From contig NZ_CP159837.1 in assembly GCF_040564635.1 (NCBI RefSeq), positions 5,753,001-5,817,000 on the forward strand: a stretch of 64,000 nt of DNA. The letters are read 5' to 3'. Positions within the stretch are counted from its first letter, which is position 1; each line of letters begins with the position of its first letter. The notes below the pieces were generated by a model that saw nothing but the letters and a program-made list of their open reading frames with translations, did not search any database and was not told where the DNA came from. Below are positions 7,888 to 17,232 of this stretch, piece after piece. Source of the stretch: Planktothricoides raciborskii GIHE-MW2 (GTDB taxonomy: Bacteria > Cyanobacteriota > Cyanobacteriia > Cyanobacteriales > Laspinemataceae). Made by a program: the position numbers and the translations under genes.

Positions 7888-10800
7888 TTAATCTTCTTGC
7901 CGGTCAGCTAACAAGACAAATAAAACGTTTTCCAGCCCTTTTTCAAAGCGCAAAGTTTTGACCAAATCATGCTGCTGTGACAGAAGAGAATCCACAATAA
8001 TCATATCAGGTTTTTCAGCTAAGGCTTTCTGAATACATTCTGAACCGGACAAGGCTTCAACCACACTATATCCTTTGGCTTGCAATACCTCAGTTAGGGT
8101 CTTAATCGCGGACACATCTTGATCCACTACCATGACTTTCTTAGGGGAACTGCCGCGAGAAATTAGCACCTCAATATTTTTCAACAGTTTTTCGCTATCA
8201 ATGGGTTTGGTGAGGTAACGGTCAACCCCCAGTTTCCAGCCCCGTTGTTTATCTTCCACGATGGATAAGATGATAATCGGGATATCCATTGTGGTGGGAT
8301 TATTTTTCAGTACCGCCGCTACATCAAAGCCGTTGATCGCAGGCATCATTACATCTAAAATAATCAAATCCGGGGGCACTTGTTTGACTTGGGATATCGC
8401 CTCCATGCCATCCGCAGCTTCTTTGACGATATACCCTTGGTCTTCTAATTGTTGTCGCAGAAGCGAGCGAATGGAAGGTTCGTCATCTACTACCAGAATG
8501 GTTTTTTGCTCTTCCGTAGATTCCGAAGACTTGGGTACAATACTTTGTTTTAATTGTCGCACGAGAGTATCGAAGTTTAGATTTTCTGTTCCCTGAATAT
8601 TAGAAGAGTTTAAGGGTAAGGCAAAGGAGAAATTACTGCCAACTGCTAACTCGCTTTCCACCCAAATGCGACCTTCATGGTGTTCGATAATTTGTTGGCA
8701 AATGGGCAGTCCCAGTCCAGTTCCCTGGGGTTTGTCGGTCATTACTTCACCGACTTGTTTGAATTTTTCAAACACTTTTTCCCGGTTTTCCGGGGCAATG
8801 CCAATTCCCGTATCAATGACGCTAACGATAATTTGCGCCCCTCCCTCTGGGGAAAATTGCTGTGCGGCGGTGATGGTAATTGAACCTTGGTTGGTGAATT
8901 TAACCGCATTGGAAATTAGATTAATTAGCACTTGAAGTAAGCGGGCTGGATCGCCCTTGACCTTTGGCAGTTCATGGGGGACTTGTTTAATTAGCTGTAG
9001 TCCAGAAGTTTGCCATAGACAAGAGGTGGCATTGACGGCGCGATCGATGATTTCGCCCAAGTTGACTGGCTGCATTACCCATTCAATTTTACCCGCTTCC
9101 ATTTTGGCAATATCGAGCACATCATTAATTAGGTTGGTCAGCCGTTCCCCTTCGGAAATGATAATATTAATATTGTCGCCAATTTGTTGCACAGATCGCA
9201 CTGTTTTTTTGTCCGCTGAAACTAAGGCGGGAGTGATTTGTTCCGTGAGCTTTTTATGGATAATTTTGGCAAATCCCACCACGGAGGTTAATGGGGTGCG
9301 GAGTTCATGGGAGACGGTGGAGATAAAGTCGGTTTTCATGCGATCGATTTCTTTTTCCGCCGTGATATCCCGGATGATGATGGCACAACCAATCACTTCA
9401 GGGGATTTGTCTGTGGTAATGGCGGTGGCTACTGCCCCACCAATTCGCCCAGGAGTTAGGTTAATTTCTGCACTCAAAACTTCTTGTGGTTTGCTTAAGG
9501 TTTGCGTCACCAAAGTGCCAATTTCTACGGTTAATGCTTCGTGGCAATATTGGCTTCCCAGGGAGGCAGATGAAGCTAAACCAAACAAATGGCATAGGGC
9601 GGGATTATATTGAGTGATCCGACCCGTTCGATCGGTGACTAATAAGCCATCGGCAATGTTGTTGAGGATGCTTTTGAGATAGGCTAAGGTGTTTTGCACT
9701 TCGTTGACGGAACGGGCAAGTTCTAAGGAGATAGCCGCTTGTCCTGATAGCAGTTGTAAGAATTTCAGCCGATCGCTGGTAAATGCCCCAGTGGTGAGGT
9801 TATTTTCTAAATAGATAATGCCCACTAATTTTGACCCTTTAATAATGGGCGCACATAACAAGGATTTGACTTGATGCCGGGTGATATAAGGGTCATTGGT
9901 AAAGACACCTTGGGTTTGGGCATCAGCCAGCATCAGATGGTTGCCCGTTCGTTGCACATAGTTGATCACTCCCAGGGGCAAATCTGTATTCGGGGGTGTA
10001 GGGTGTAGGGTGTAGGGTGTAGGGTGTAGGGTGTAGGGTGTAGGATAGACGATCGCCTCTTGGTTGACTTGGGTACTAGCCGCAAGTCCTAATCCTGCTT
10101 TTTCTTTTAAGAATAAAAATGCTTTTTCGGCACCGGCATTTTCTAGGAGAATGTTGATTAATTGGCCGAGTAATTTATCCAAAACAATTTCACTGGAAAT
10201 GGCTAGGGAGGCTTTCATTACGGTGGCTAAGTCCAGGGCGCCGGTATTGCCTAGGGTGGTTTTGACAATGGTGGTTTGAGTGGATTTATCAGCCAGAGTT
10301 TTGTTTCCTGCCTGTTGTTTAATTTGCTCTAATAATTGAGGATATGCGCTTTCTAAGTCTTGGACTTTGGCTACAGCGCCCCATTTGGCATAAGTGTAGT
10401 AGGCATCGGTGATATAGGTTTTGCCGATTTTTTCTCGTCCTAAAGATAGATAAAATTCGGCGGCTAGTTCGTTGGCTAGGGCTTCTTCCTGGAGATATTC
10501 GTTTTCTTTCGCTCCAGAAATGGCGCGATCGTATAGTTCCATTGCTGCTAAGTTTTGCCCCAAGACTCGCGCTTTTTCTGCGGCTACCAGGTCATATTTA
10601 TGCTGAAAATTCATCGGCGCATGGTTCGCCCATTGCTGTAATTTTTGTTGGTTGATTTCTACTTGTTTTAGGTATTCGATTTGTTTTTCTTCCAGGGCAT
10701 TGGGATAATTTTTGAGCAGCACTAAAGAATAGTAAAAATTATGAGCGGTCATGGTCAAAGCCCCACTCACTGCACCGACAAAATCGACTGCCATTAACCC

Positions 10801-13800
10801 ATGATGCAGCGCCCCGCGATGGTCTTTATGTATGTAAAGCAAAATGGTTTTGGCTAGATGGAAGTTGAATAAAGACCAGTTATCGTTAGCAGCTTGCAAC
10901 CGAGGTAAGGCGATCGCTTCATCAAAAGTTTCCCCAATCAACCGATATTTATCAGTAGCCCGCCCTTGTAAATTTGCCGTTAATTGAGTCCAAATACTGC
11001 CATCATTGAGAGAAATCTCATATTTCAGTTTTCGCAGTAATTTCATGTATTTCGCTTGTTCGGCGGCTACAGAAATCAAATATTCCCCACTTAAAAATAA
11101 GTAACTGCAATACTTACAAGCACAATAGCTGGCATATTCCAGATCGCCCATTTCTAAACCACTTTGCATCCCATCAATGAAAGCATTAATGGTATCTTTG
11201 ACGGGCTGTTTCCAGTGCAGAATAAAAGCATAAACCATATTATACACTTGACATTTTAGGGAAGTCGCATGAAATTGTTCTAGCAATTTCAAGGACAATT
11301 GAGCCGCTAAATATCCAGTTTCCAGTTCCCCAGCACCACACAACATGGTGCCATACCAACTATAGGTAAAAGCGGATAAGGCAGAATGACCTTTTTCTAA
11401 ACCAAGATGCACCATTGTCAACACTAGCTGAGGAAATATATCAGATTTTGTGTGCAAAGCTGGCGCTAATAAATTCATTAAAATCCGCAAAGCAGCTAGT
11501 TGATATGGATCGGTCATTTCTGGAAAAGTCTCTAATTCCTCAACGTCGGGCAATTTGACGATTTTATCCTGATTTTTCGGGATTTTTGTCAGAGAAATTC
11601 CCATGGTGTCTAAGGCTTGCATTCCGATCTCAATGGCTTTAATAATTTGATGTTGCGCCGCATACATTTGCATCTGAATTTCATAAACTTTGATGCGATC
11701 GAGCAAAGTTTTTGCTTTTGCTAAAATCACTTGCCCTAAAACTTCTGTCCGGTCAAAGTTGGTATAGAAATATTCCGCTTCCATTGCTTCGGTGTATAAA
11801 GCTAATGTCAAGTCATAGTTACTGACCCAACTATCTTCGCTTAATAGATCGATACCCAAACTTAAATACTTGACAGCCGCTTCATAAGCGGTAGCTTCTT
11901 TGGCTTTTTTCCCCGCTAAAAGATTTAAATAAGCCAGTTCATCTTTTTCCCTTTGGTCTTTGAGTAAATCAATTCCATAATTCAGTTGGTTGACCAGGGC
12001 AAAGATATGCTCTGATCGTTCAGCTTCACTGGTATTTCGGAGCAGGGATTGGCCAATTTTTAGATGGGTGGCTTTTTTCTGAGATTCGGGAATCAAAGAA
12101 TAGGCGGCTTGTTGTACACGATCATGTAAAAACTTGTAATTTATCTTCACATCCGATCGCGGCTGCCCGTTTTTCTTATCATTGCCAAATACCAGAGGAA
12201 TTTTATAATCTTTACTCAGGGGTAAAATTAACCCGGATTGTAAGGATGCCCATAAATCTCCTGCGGTTGCTGTCTGCGATTTTTCCGCCACAATTCCCAG
12301 CACTTCTAAATTAAATTGGTGGCCAATACAAGCGGCTATTTTTAAGACTTCCTGGGTAGATGCCGGAAGTTTTTGCAGATTTCTGGCAATCAGTTCTACC
12401 ACATTATAATCGGTGATGCCTAGGGCTTGAATTTCCTGGATATTCCACTGCCATGAGCCTTGGCTATAGTCATAGACTAACAAGGATTCTGCATATAAAG
12501 TTTTCAGCAGTTGGGTTAAGAAAAATGGGTTGCCCTGGGTTTTGTGAGTCAGTAATTCCGCTAATTCTTCGGTTCCCGCACTGTTGGTTAGGGTATCGGC
12601 AAGGAAGGCGCAAACCTGGTGAAGTTCCAATGGCTTTAAAAGGATATTATTTACCGGAGTTCCAGCAGCGGCAATTTTTTCTATGGTTTGAATTGTGGGA
12701 TGAGTGGGACTGACTTCATTGTCACGATAAGCGCCAATAAATAGCAGGTATTTGTTATCTGAATTAGTCAGCAATAGGTGGATTAATTTTAATGAAGCAC
12801 TGTCTGCCCATTGTAAGTCGTCGAGGAAAATTACTAGGGGGTGTTGTTTGGTGGTAAACACGCCCATAAATTGCTGAAATACCCGGTTAAAACGGTTTTG
12901 GGATTCCGTGTGGCCGAGGGAGGGCACTTCTGGTTGTTCGCCAATAATTAGGGCGACTTCGGGAATCACATCACAAATCACTTGGCCGTTGCTTCCTAGG
13001 GCATTTAATAGTTGTTTTTTCCAAGTTTGAATGGCGCTTTCTGGTTCGGTTAGCAGTTGGCGAATTAGTTCGGCAAAGGCTTGAATTAGAGAACTATAAG
13101 GAATGTTTCGTTTATACTGGTCGAATTTGCCACTGATAAAATAACCCCGACTTTTAACGATGGGTTTGTGTACTTCTGAGACTAAGGCGGTTTTGCCAAT
13201 TCCCGAATATCCAGAGACGAGGATCATTTCTGTCCCTGCTTGCCCAGGTTCGGGGGGGTTGGCAACACGGTCGAAGGTTTCCATTAGTTGAGTGACTTCC
13301 GCATCTCGACCATAGAGTCTTTGGGCAATTAATAATTGACCGGCGCGATCGCTTTCTCCCGGAATTAGGTTAACAGTTCCGGTTGTTTCTAACTGTTGGC
13401 AACAGGTTTGTAAGTCATACATTAGCCCGTTGGCACTGCGATAACGGTCTTCCGCAGCTTTGGCCATTAGTTTCAGCACTAAGCCTTCTATGGCTGGGGG
13501 AATTTCTGGATTAAACTGACTTAATTTGGGCGGTTTTTTGGCAATATGACAGTGAATTAATTCTAGGGGGTCGTCTGATTCAAAAGGCAGGCAGCCAGCG
13601 AGCATTTCATAAAAAGTAACTCCCAGAGAATAATAATCACTGCGATAATCTAAGGTGCGATTCATTCTGCCGGTTTGTTCCGGGGACATATAGGCTAGAG
13701 TGCCTTCTAATTGGTCGGGATTACTCACCGTGGCAATTTCTTCGCTGAGGCGAGAAGCAATGCTGAAATCGGTGATTTTGACTGACCCATTTTCCGGGTT

Positions 13801-14253
13801 AATAATGATGTTTTGCGGTTTGATATCTTTGTGGACAATTTGCCTTTGGTGTAGTTCCCCCAGAGTAGTAGCAAGTTGAATGGCAATAGAGAAAAATTCT
13901 TTTAAGCTTAAGCCAGAATAGCTTAAGCCAGAAATTTGGCTAGATTGGGCTGATTTTTGTTCTAGATATTGTTTCAGAGAAATCCCGCCCATGTCATTTA
14001 AAATTAGCGCCATTCCATTTTGGTAATTTAGTAATTCTATGGGGGTGACAATGCCGGGAATTTCTTGAATATTTTTACTCAGTTCATATTCATTTCTGAA
14101 TTGAGTTAATTCTTCCAGGGTGGGATAATCTGCCACCAACATTTTTATAATCACTGGCTTTTGGTCGGCAAAGCGAATTCCCCGATAGATTTTTGTGTTG
14201 ATTCCTTGGTGAATTTTTTCAGTGATTTGATATCCTTTGAGGGTCAGAGTCAT
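7888..14253 (-). CDS. Giant Ser/Thr-kinase, AAA ATPase, GAF, PAS, hybrid histidine kinase
   Basis: A 2121-residue cytoplasmic signalling protein of a type common in filamentous cyanobacteria. In order: Ser/Thr kinase domain (about 1-280; VIIKML lysine, HKDIKPQN catalytic loop, DFS in place of DFG); AAA-type ATPase (Walker A GYSGIGKTAL near 350, Walker B VIFLDDLQWAD); a long helical TPR-like region; GAF (about 1360-1520); PAS (about 1535-1640); HisKA with SHELRTPLTS near 1648; HATPase; a complete receiver (LIILDVMMP); and a short second receiver that ends soon after its Asp. The GAF is interrupted by a PTPYTLH repeat from a heptamer array. It starts 80 bp after the 792-residue kinase gene on the same strand, suggesting one operon. 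HKD/DFS changes leave the key Lys, Asp and Asn in place, so kinase activity is plausible. Confidence 0.9.
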   Translation of the reverse strand: MTLTLKGYQITEKIHQGINTKIYRGIRFADQKPVIIKMLVADYPTLEELTQFRNEYELSKNIQEIPGIVTPIELLNYQNGMALILNDMGGISLKQYLEQKSAQSSQISGLSYSGLSLKEFFSIAIQLATTLGELHQRQIVHKDIKPQNIIINPENGSVKITDFSIASRLSEEIATVSNPDQLEGTLAYMSPEQTGRMNRTLDYRSDYYSLGVTFYEMLAGCLPFESDDPLELIHCHIAKKPPKLSQFNPEIPPAIEGLVLKLMAKAAEDRYRSANGLMYDLQTCCQQLETTGTVNLIPGESDRAGQLLIAQRLYGRDAEVTQLMETFDRVANPPEPGQAGTEMILVSGYSGIGKTALVSEVHKPIVKSRGYFISGKFDQYKRNIPYSSLIQAFAELIRQLLTEPESAIQTWKKQLLNALGSNGQVICDVIPEVALIIGEQPEVPSLGHTESQNRFNRVFQQFMGVFTTKQHPLVIFLDDLQWADSASLKLIHLLLTNSDNKYLLFIGAYRDNEVSPTHPTIQTIEKIAAAGTPVNNILLKPLELHQVCAFLADTLTNSAGTEELAELLTHKTQGNPFFLTQLLKTLYAESLLVYDYSQGSWQWNIQEIQALGITDYNVVELIARNLQKLPASTQEVLKIAACIGHQFNLEVLGIVAEKSQTATAGDLWASLQSGLILPLSKDYKIPLVFGNDKKNGQPRSDVKINYKFLHDRVQQAAYSLIPESQKKATHLKIGQSLLRNTSEAERSEHIFALVNQLNYGIDLLKDQREKDELAYLNLLAGKKAKEATAYEAAVKYLSLGIDLLSEDSWVSNYDLTLALYTEAMEAEYFYTNFDRTEVLGQVILAKAKTLLDRIKVYEIQMQMYAAQHQIIKAIEIGMQALDTMGISLTKIPKNQDKIVKLPDVEELETFPEMTDPYQLAALRILMNLLAPALHTKSDIFPQLVLTMVHLGLEKGHSALSAFTYSWYGTMLCGAGELETGYLAAQLSLKLLEQFHATSLKCQVYNMVYAFILHWKQPVKDTINAFIDGMQSGLEMGDLEYASYCACKYCSYLFLSGEYLISVAAEQAKYMKLLRKLKYEISLNDGSIWTQLTANLQGRATDKYRLIGETFDEAIALPRLQAANDNWSLFNFHLAKTILLYIHKDHRGALHHGLMAVDFVGAVSGALTMTAHNFYYSLVLLKNYPNALEEKQIEYLKQVEINQQKLQQWANHAPMNFQHKYDLVAAEKARVLGQNLAAMELYDRAISGAKENEYLQEEALANELAAEFYLSLGREKIGKTYITDAYYTYAKWGAVAKVQDLESAYPQLLEQIKQQAGNKTLADKSTQTTIVKTTLGNTGALDLATVMKASLAISSEIVLDKLLGQLINILLENAGAEKAFLFLKEKAGLGLAASTQVNQEAIVYPTPYTLHPTPYTLHPTPPNTDLPLGVINYVQRTGNHLMLADAQTQGVFTNDPYITRHQVKSLLCAPIIKGSKLVGIIYLENNLTTGAFTSDRLKFLQLLSGQAAISLELARSVNEVQNTLAYLKSILNNIADGLLVTDRTGRITQYNPALCHLFGLASSASLGSQYCHEALTVEIGTLVTQTLSKPQEVLSAEINLTPGRIGGAVATAITTDKSPEVIGCAIIIRDITAEKEIDRMKTDFISTVSHELRTPLTSVVGFAKIIHKKLTEQITPALVSADKKTVRSVQQIGDNINIIISEGERLTNLINDVLDIAKMEAGKIEWVMQPVNLGEIIDRAVNATSCLWQTSGLQLIKQVPHELPKVKGDPARLLQVLINLISNAVKFTNQGSITITAAQQFSPEGGAQIIVSVIDTGIGIAPENREKVFEKFKQVGEVMTDKPQGTGLGLPICQQIIEHHEGRIWVESELAVGSNFSFALPLNSSNIQGTENLNFDTLVRQLKQSIVPKSSESTEEQKTILVVDDEPSIRSLLRQQLEDQGYIVKEAADGMEAISQVKQVPPDLIILDVMMPAINGFDVAAVLKNNPTTMDIPIIILSIVEDKQRGWKLGVDRYLTKPIDSEKLLKNIEVLISRGSSPKKVMVVDQDVSAIKTLTEVLQAKGYSVVEALSGSECIQKALAEKPDMIIVDSLLSQQHDLVKTLRFEKGLENVLFVLLADRQED
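9993..10044. repeat. TGTAGGG (CCCTACA) heptamer array inside a GAF domain
   Basis: About seven tandem 7-bp units lie within the giant kinase. Three units make 21 bp, so the array adds a 7-residue unit PTPYTLH and keeps the frame. The same heptamer forms intergenic arrays near 5720, 29197 and 29337. Confidence 0.92.
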
Positions 14254-14333
14254 TTTTTCTTCTCCTGATTGAATTTTTCAAGTGATTATACGTGATTAAT
14301 AGATGGCATCCCTGAAAATAAATGAAAATAAAA

Positions 14334-16712
14334 TTATGTTTTTAACGATGCTTGCGGAGATCGCTCCCTAGTTTGCCCTTGCAGGCTTTGTCGCAGGGGT
14401 AAAGAAATCACAAACTCGCTGCCTTTACCAAGAGTGGAAATACAATCTAATGTGCCATGATGTTTTTCTACCACAATCTGATAACTAATTGAAAGTCCTA
14501 AGCCAGTGCCTTTGCCCACGGGTTTGGTGGTGAAAAAAGGGTCAAATAACCGCCGTTGCACTGCCTCAGAAACTCCCGATCCGTTGTCAATAATCCGAAT
14601 CATTGCCCGATCGCTACTCGGTACAATTACTGTATTACCATATTGCTCTTGACCATTGCCAGAAATTTGCTCGTTGGGGACGCCTCTTTTGACTTCCGTG
14701 CGAATCCAAATAGTCGGCGATCGCTCTCCAATTACTTTCGTTTCTATGGCAGTTTCTAGGGCATCAATGGCGTTGGCTAATAGGTTCATAAAGACTTGGT
14801 TTAGTTGACCCGGATAACATTCGATTTCCGGCAAATCCCCATAGTCTTTAATCACCTCAATGGTAGGATGCCCGGGCTTGGCTTTGAGGCGATCGCGCAA
14901 AATCAGCAGAGTCGAATCAATCCCACTGTGGATATCCACTGACTTCATTTGTGCCTCATCCACACGAGAGAAATTTCTCAAAGTCTGCACAATTTCCCGA
15001 ATTCTTTCTGTCCCAATTCTCATAGAACCAAGAATTTGGGGTAAATCTTCGGCTAAAAATTGCAAATCCATCTCCTCGATCGCCTGTTGAATGGCTAATG
15101 ATGGGCTGGGATATTCCTGCTGATACATTTCCACCAAGTCCAGTAAGTCTTTTACATAGTCTTGCAGGTAGCTTAAATTGCCGTGGATAAAATTAACTGG
15201 GTTATTAATTTCATGGGCAACCCCCGCTACCATTTGACCTAAGCTAGACATTTTTTCACTTTGAATCAACTGGACTTCTGCTTTTTTTAAGTCTTCCAGG
15301 GCTTTGTGCAATTCTTCCGCTTTGGCTTGGGCTATTTCTTTAGCGGTCTGACTTTGTTGGTATAGTTCGGCTTGATCGAGGGCGATCGCCAACTGAATGG
15401 CTACGGATTGTAGCAGTTCCACTTCATCGTCACTCCACGGACGTAACGTTTGACAGTTGCTACAACTAATCAATCCAATTTTTCCCGATCGCGTCTCCAG
15501 TGGTACGGCTAAAAGTGACAGCAACCCTTGGGCGAGAAAAAAATCGCGCATAGCCTTATCTTCTAAACAATTGATATCATCGATGCGGAGAATTTTCATG
15601 GCTAACAGTTCTTTCGTCCAGCCGGTTATTTTGCCAATTGGCGATTCTGCATAATAGTGATTAATCAGTCTGGGCATATCCGCTTGACTTGCTTCATTGA
15701 CCACCAGCCAACCGCTAAATTTTTCCAATTTTTTTCCCGATGGCTCCGTGAATAGTTCGGCGGGACAATTTGCCGGTCTATACCACATAAATAGACAGCG
15801 ATCAATTTGCAATAACCGGCGGATTTCTTTCAGGGCAATAGTTAAAATACAATTAGAGTCTAAAGACAACCTAATTTGACTAGCTAACCGAAATAATAGG
15901 GCTTCTTTGCGACTTTTTTTTAGCTTATTTTCGTGCAGCAAAGCATTAATTGCGCTGGCGGCCTGGGATGCCAAAGTGGTCAGAAGTTTGAGGTCTTCTG
16001 CGGTATATGTCACCGGTGTTTTGTTGCCAAGGGCGATCGCGCCAATTATTTTATCTTTGGTTTTCAAGGGAACGCAAATCATACAAGTCACCAGCAATTG
16101 ACTATCAATTAACCGAGGATCTGATGACACTTCATTGACAATTTCTCCCCGACCAGAAGTAGCCACATGATAAACAAAATCCTCACTTTTCCAGGGACGA
16201 TACGTCCGGTATTCCGTTGAATATTCTGGGTCGGAATCAAACGACCCGATGCTCTCCAGTTCGCCGGTACTGTCATCGAATAACATCACCACGCCATTAG
16301 TGGCTTTGATAAATTTACGGGCTTCTTCAAACACTAATTTTGCTACTTTTTCTGGCTCGATAATCCCTAATATTTTATCAGAAATATTATAGAATAGCGT
16401 CAGTTCACGGTATTTATCTAATACTTCTTGCGCTAGGGCTTTTTTCTCTAGTTCTTTGCTGGCAAATAACTCAAAGAGTATCGCGATAATTTTAGATTTT
16501 TCATCCCCCTCTACCCAGCCAATGATTTCTCCCTCCCAGGTAATCTGATATTGATTTTTTTGATAACGCTCGGATTTATTGCCGCGATCGATAATGACTT
16601 TCCCGTCTAACTCTTTCAAAGTCACTGGGACTCCTAAAGTTTGGATTAACTCATCCACTACTTCCATAATTTCTTTCTTGGCACATAGTTTTTTCAGACT
16701 AATTTGAGACAT
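14334..16712 (-). CDS. GAF-domain sensor histidine kinase (two GAF domains)
   Basis: A 792-residue soluble histidine kinase. Residues 1-110 form a domain shared with the kinase at 17233-19014 (LKKLC start, GEIIGWVEGD, ELEKKALAQEVLDKYRELT). Then follow a GAF (about 120-270, with VPLKTKDKIIGAIALGNK), a second GAF (about 280-450), a coiled linker (AKAEELHKALEDLKKAEVQLIQSEKMSS), HisKA with the phospho-His in VAHEINNPVNF near 499, and HATPase with DNGSG and GKGTGLGLSI boxes. No membrane segment, so it likely senses a cytoplasmic ligand. There is no receiver domain; the CheY-like protein at 7353-7727 is a candidate partner. Likely first gene of an operon with the giant kinase (80 bp gap). Confidence 0.9.
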   Translation of the reverse strand: MSQISLKKLCAKKEIMEVVDELIQTLGVPVTLKELDGKVIIDRGNKSERYQKNQYQITWEGEIIGWVEGDEKSKIIAILFELFASKELEKKALAQEVLDKYRELTLFYNISDKILGIIEPEKVAKLVFEEARKFIKATNGVVMLFDDSTGELESIGSFDSDPEYSTEYRTYRPWKSEDFVYHVATSGRGEIVNEVSSDPRLIDSQLLVTCMICVPLKTKDKIIGAIALGNKTPVTYTAEDLKLLTTLASQAASAINALLHENKLKKSRKEALLFRLASQIRLSLDSNCILTIALKEIRRLLQIDRCLFMWYRPANCPAELFTEPSGKKLEKFSGWLVVNEASQADMPRLINHYYAESPIGKITGWTKELLAMKILRIDDINCLEDKAMRDFFLAQGLLSLLAVPLETRSGKIGLISCSNCQTLRPWSDDEVELLQSVAIQLAIALDQAELYQQSQTAKEIAQAKAEELHKALEDLKKAEVQLIQSEKMSSLGQMVAGVAHEINNPVNFIHGNLSYLQDYVKDLLDLVEMYQQEYPSPSLAIQQAIEEMDLQFLAEDLPQILGSMRIGTERIREIVQTLRNFSRVDEAQMKSVDIHSGIDSTLLILRDRLKAKPGHPTIEVIKDYGDLPEIECYPGQLNQVFMNLLANAIDALETAIETKVIGERSPTIWIRTEVKRGVPNEQISGNGQEQYGNTVIVPSSDRAMIRIIDNGSGVSEAVQRRLFDPFFTTKPVGKGTGLGLSISYQIVVEKHHGTLDCISTLGKGSEFVISLPLRQSLQGQTRERSPQASLKT

Positions 16713-17232
16713 AAATTAACCTCTGGTTTATCATTTTTTTAGGATAACTATTTTTTTCAAAAAAGTAAACATTTAACCTTACGCTTTACCAATTTTTATC
16801 TGTTAATTACCAAATAAATTGATTAATTTATTTTATTAGTCAAAAATCACCTTAATCACTTTCAGTCAGTAATCTCTTAATATTCTTGTATGATTTTTTT
16901 TCATCAGCCTGATACCGCGCCCTGGCGAAGCATTAGCCCTTATGTCTATAGGCAGATATGCGGGTGATTTTCCAGCAGAAAATATTCTTCAGGAATGGTC
17001 GGTAATTTTCACCATACAATACAATATTATTTGTTTAGTTTCACCATTTCAATTAATCCATCAATCAATTAATATAGAGCAATTAGCGGCTATTCCATTG
17101 CCTAGATGCTTTATTTTTACAAAAATTAACAATTTGATTGCGGGACAAAATTGTTAATAATTGACTGGGGTATTCCCGTGGCAAATTGGTGATTCTAGGT
17201 GCGGCTTCAGCATTTGGGACGAACCGTTGTTG
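16713..17232. other. 520-bp AT-rich spacer between two kinase genes
   Basis: No convincing gene. The only frame of note (16942-17157, plus) lacks a ribosome site and any recognisable family. The spacer probably holds the promoter of the minus-strand kinase starting at 16712, but I cannot point to a defined -10/-35 pair. A short CGAAGCATTAGCCC sequence near 16926 resembles the GGGGCGAAGCATTCC repeats found elsewhere in the window. Confidence 0.5.

Noticed and set aside
16942-17157. 71-residue plus-strand frame between kinases
   Set aside because: No ribosome site, no family likeness, AT-rich composition.
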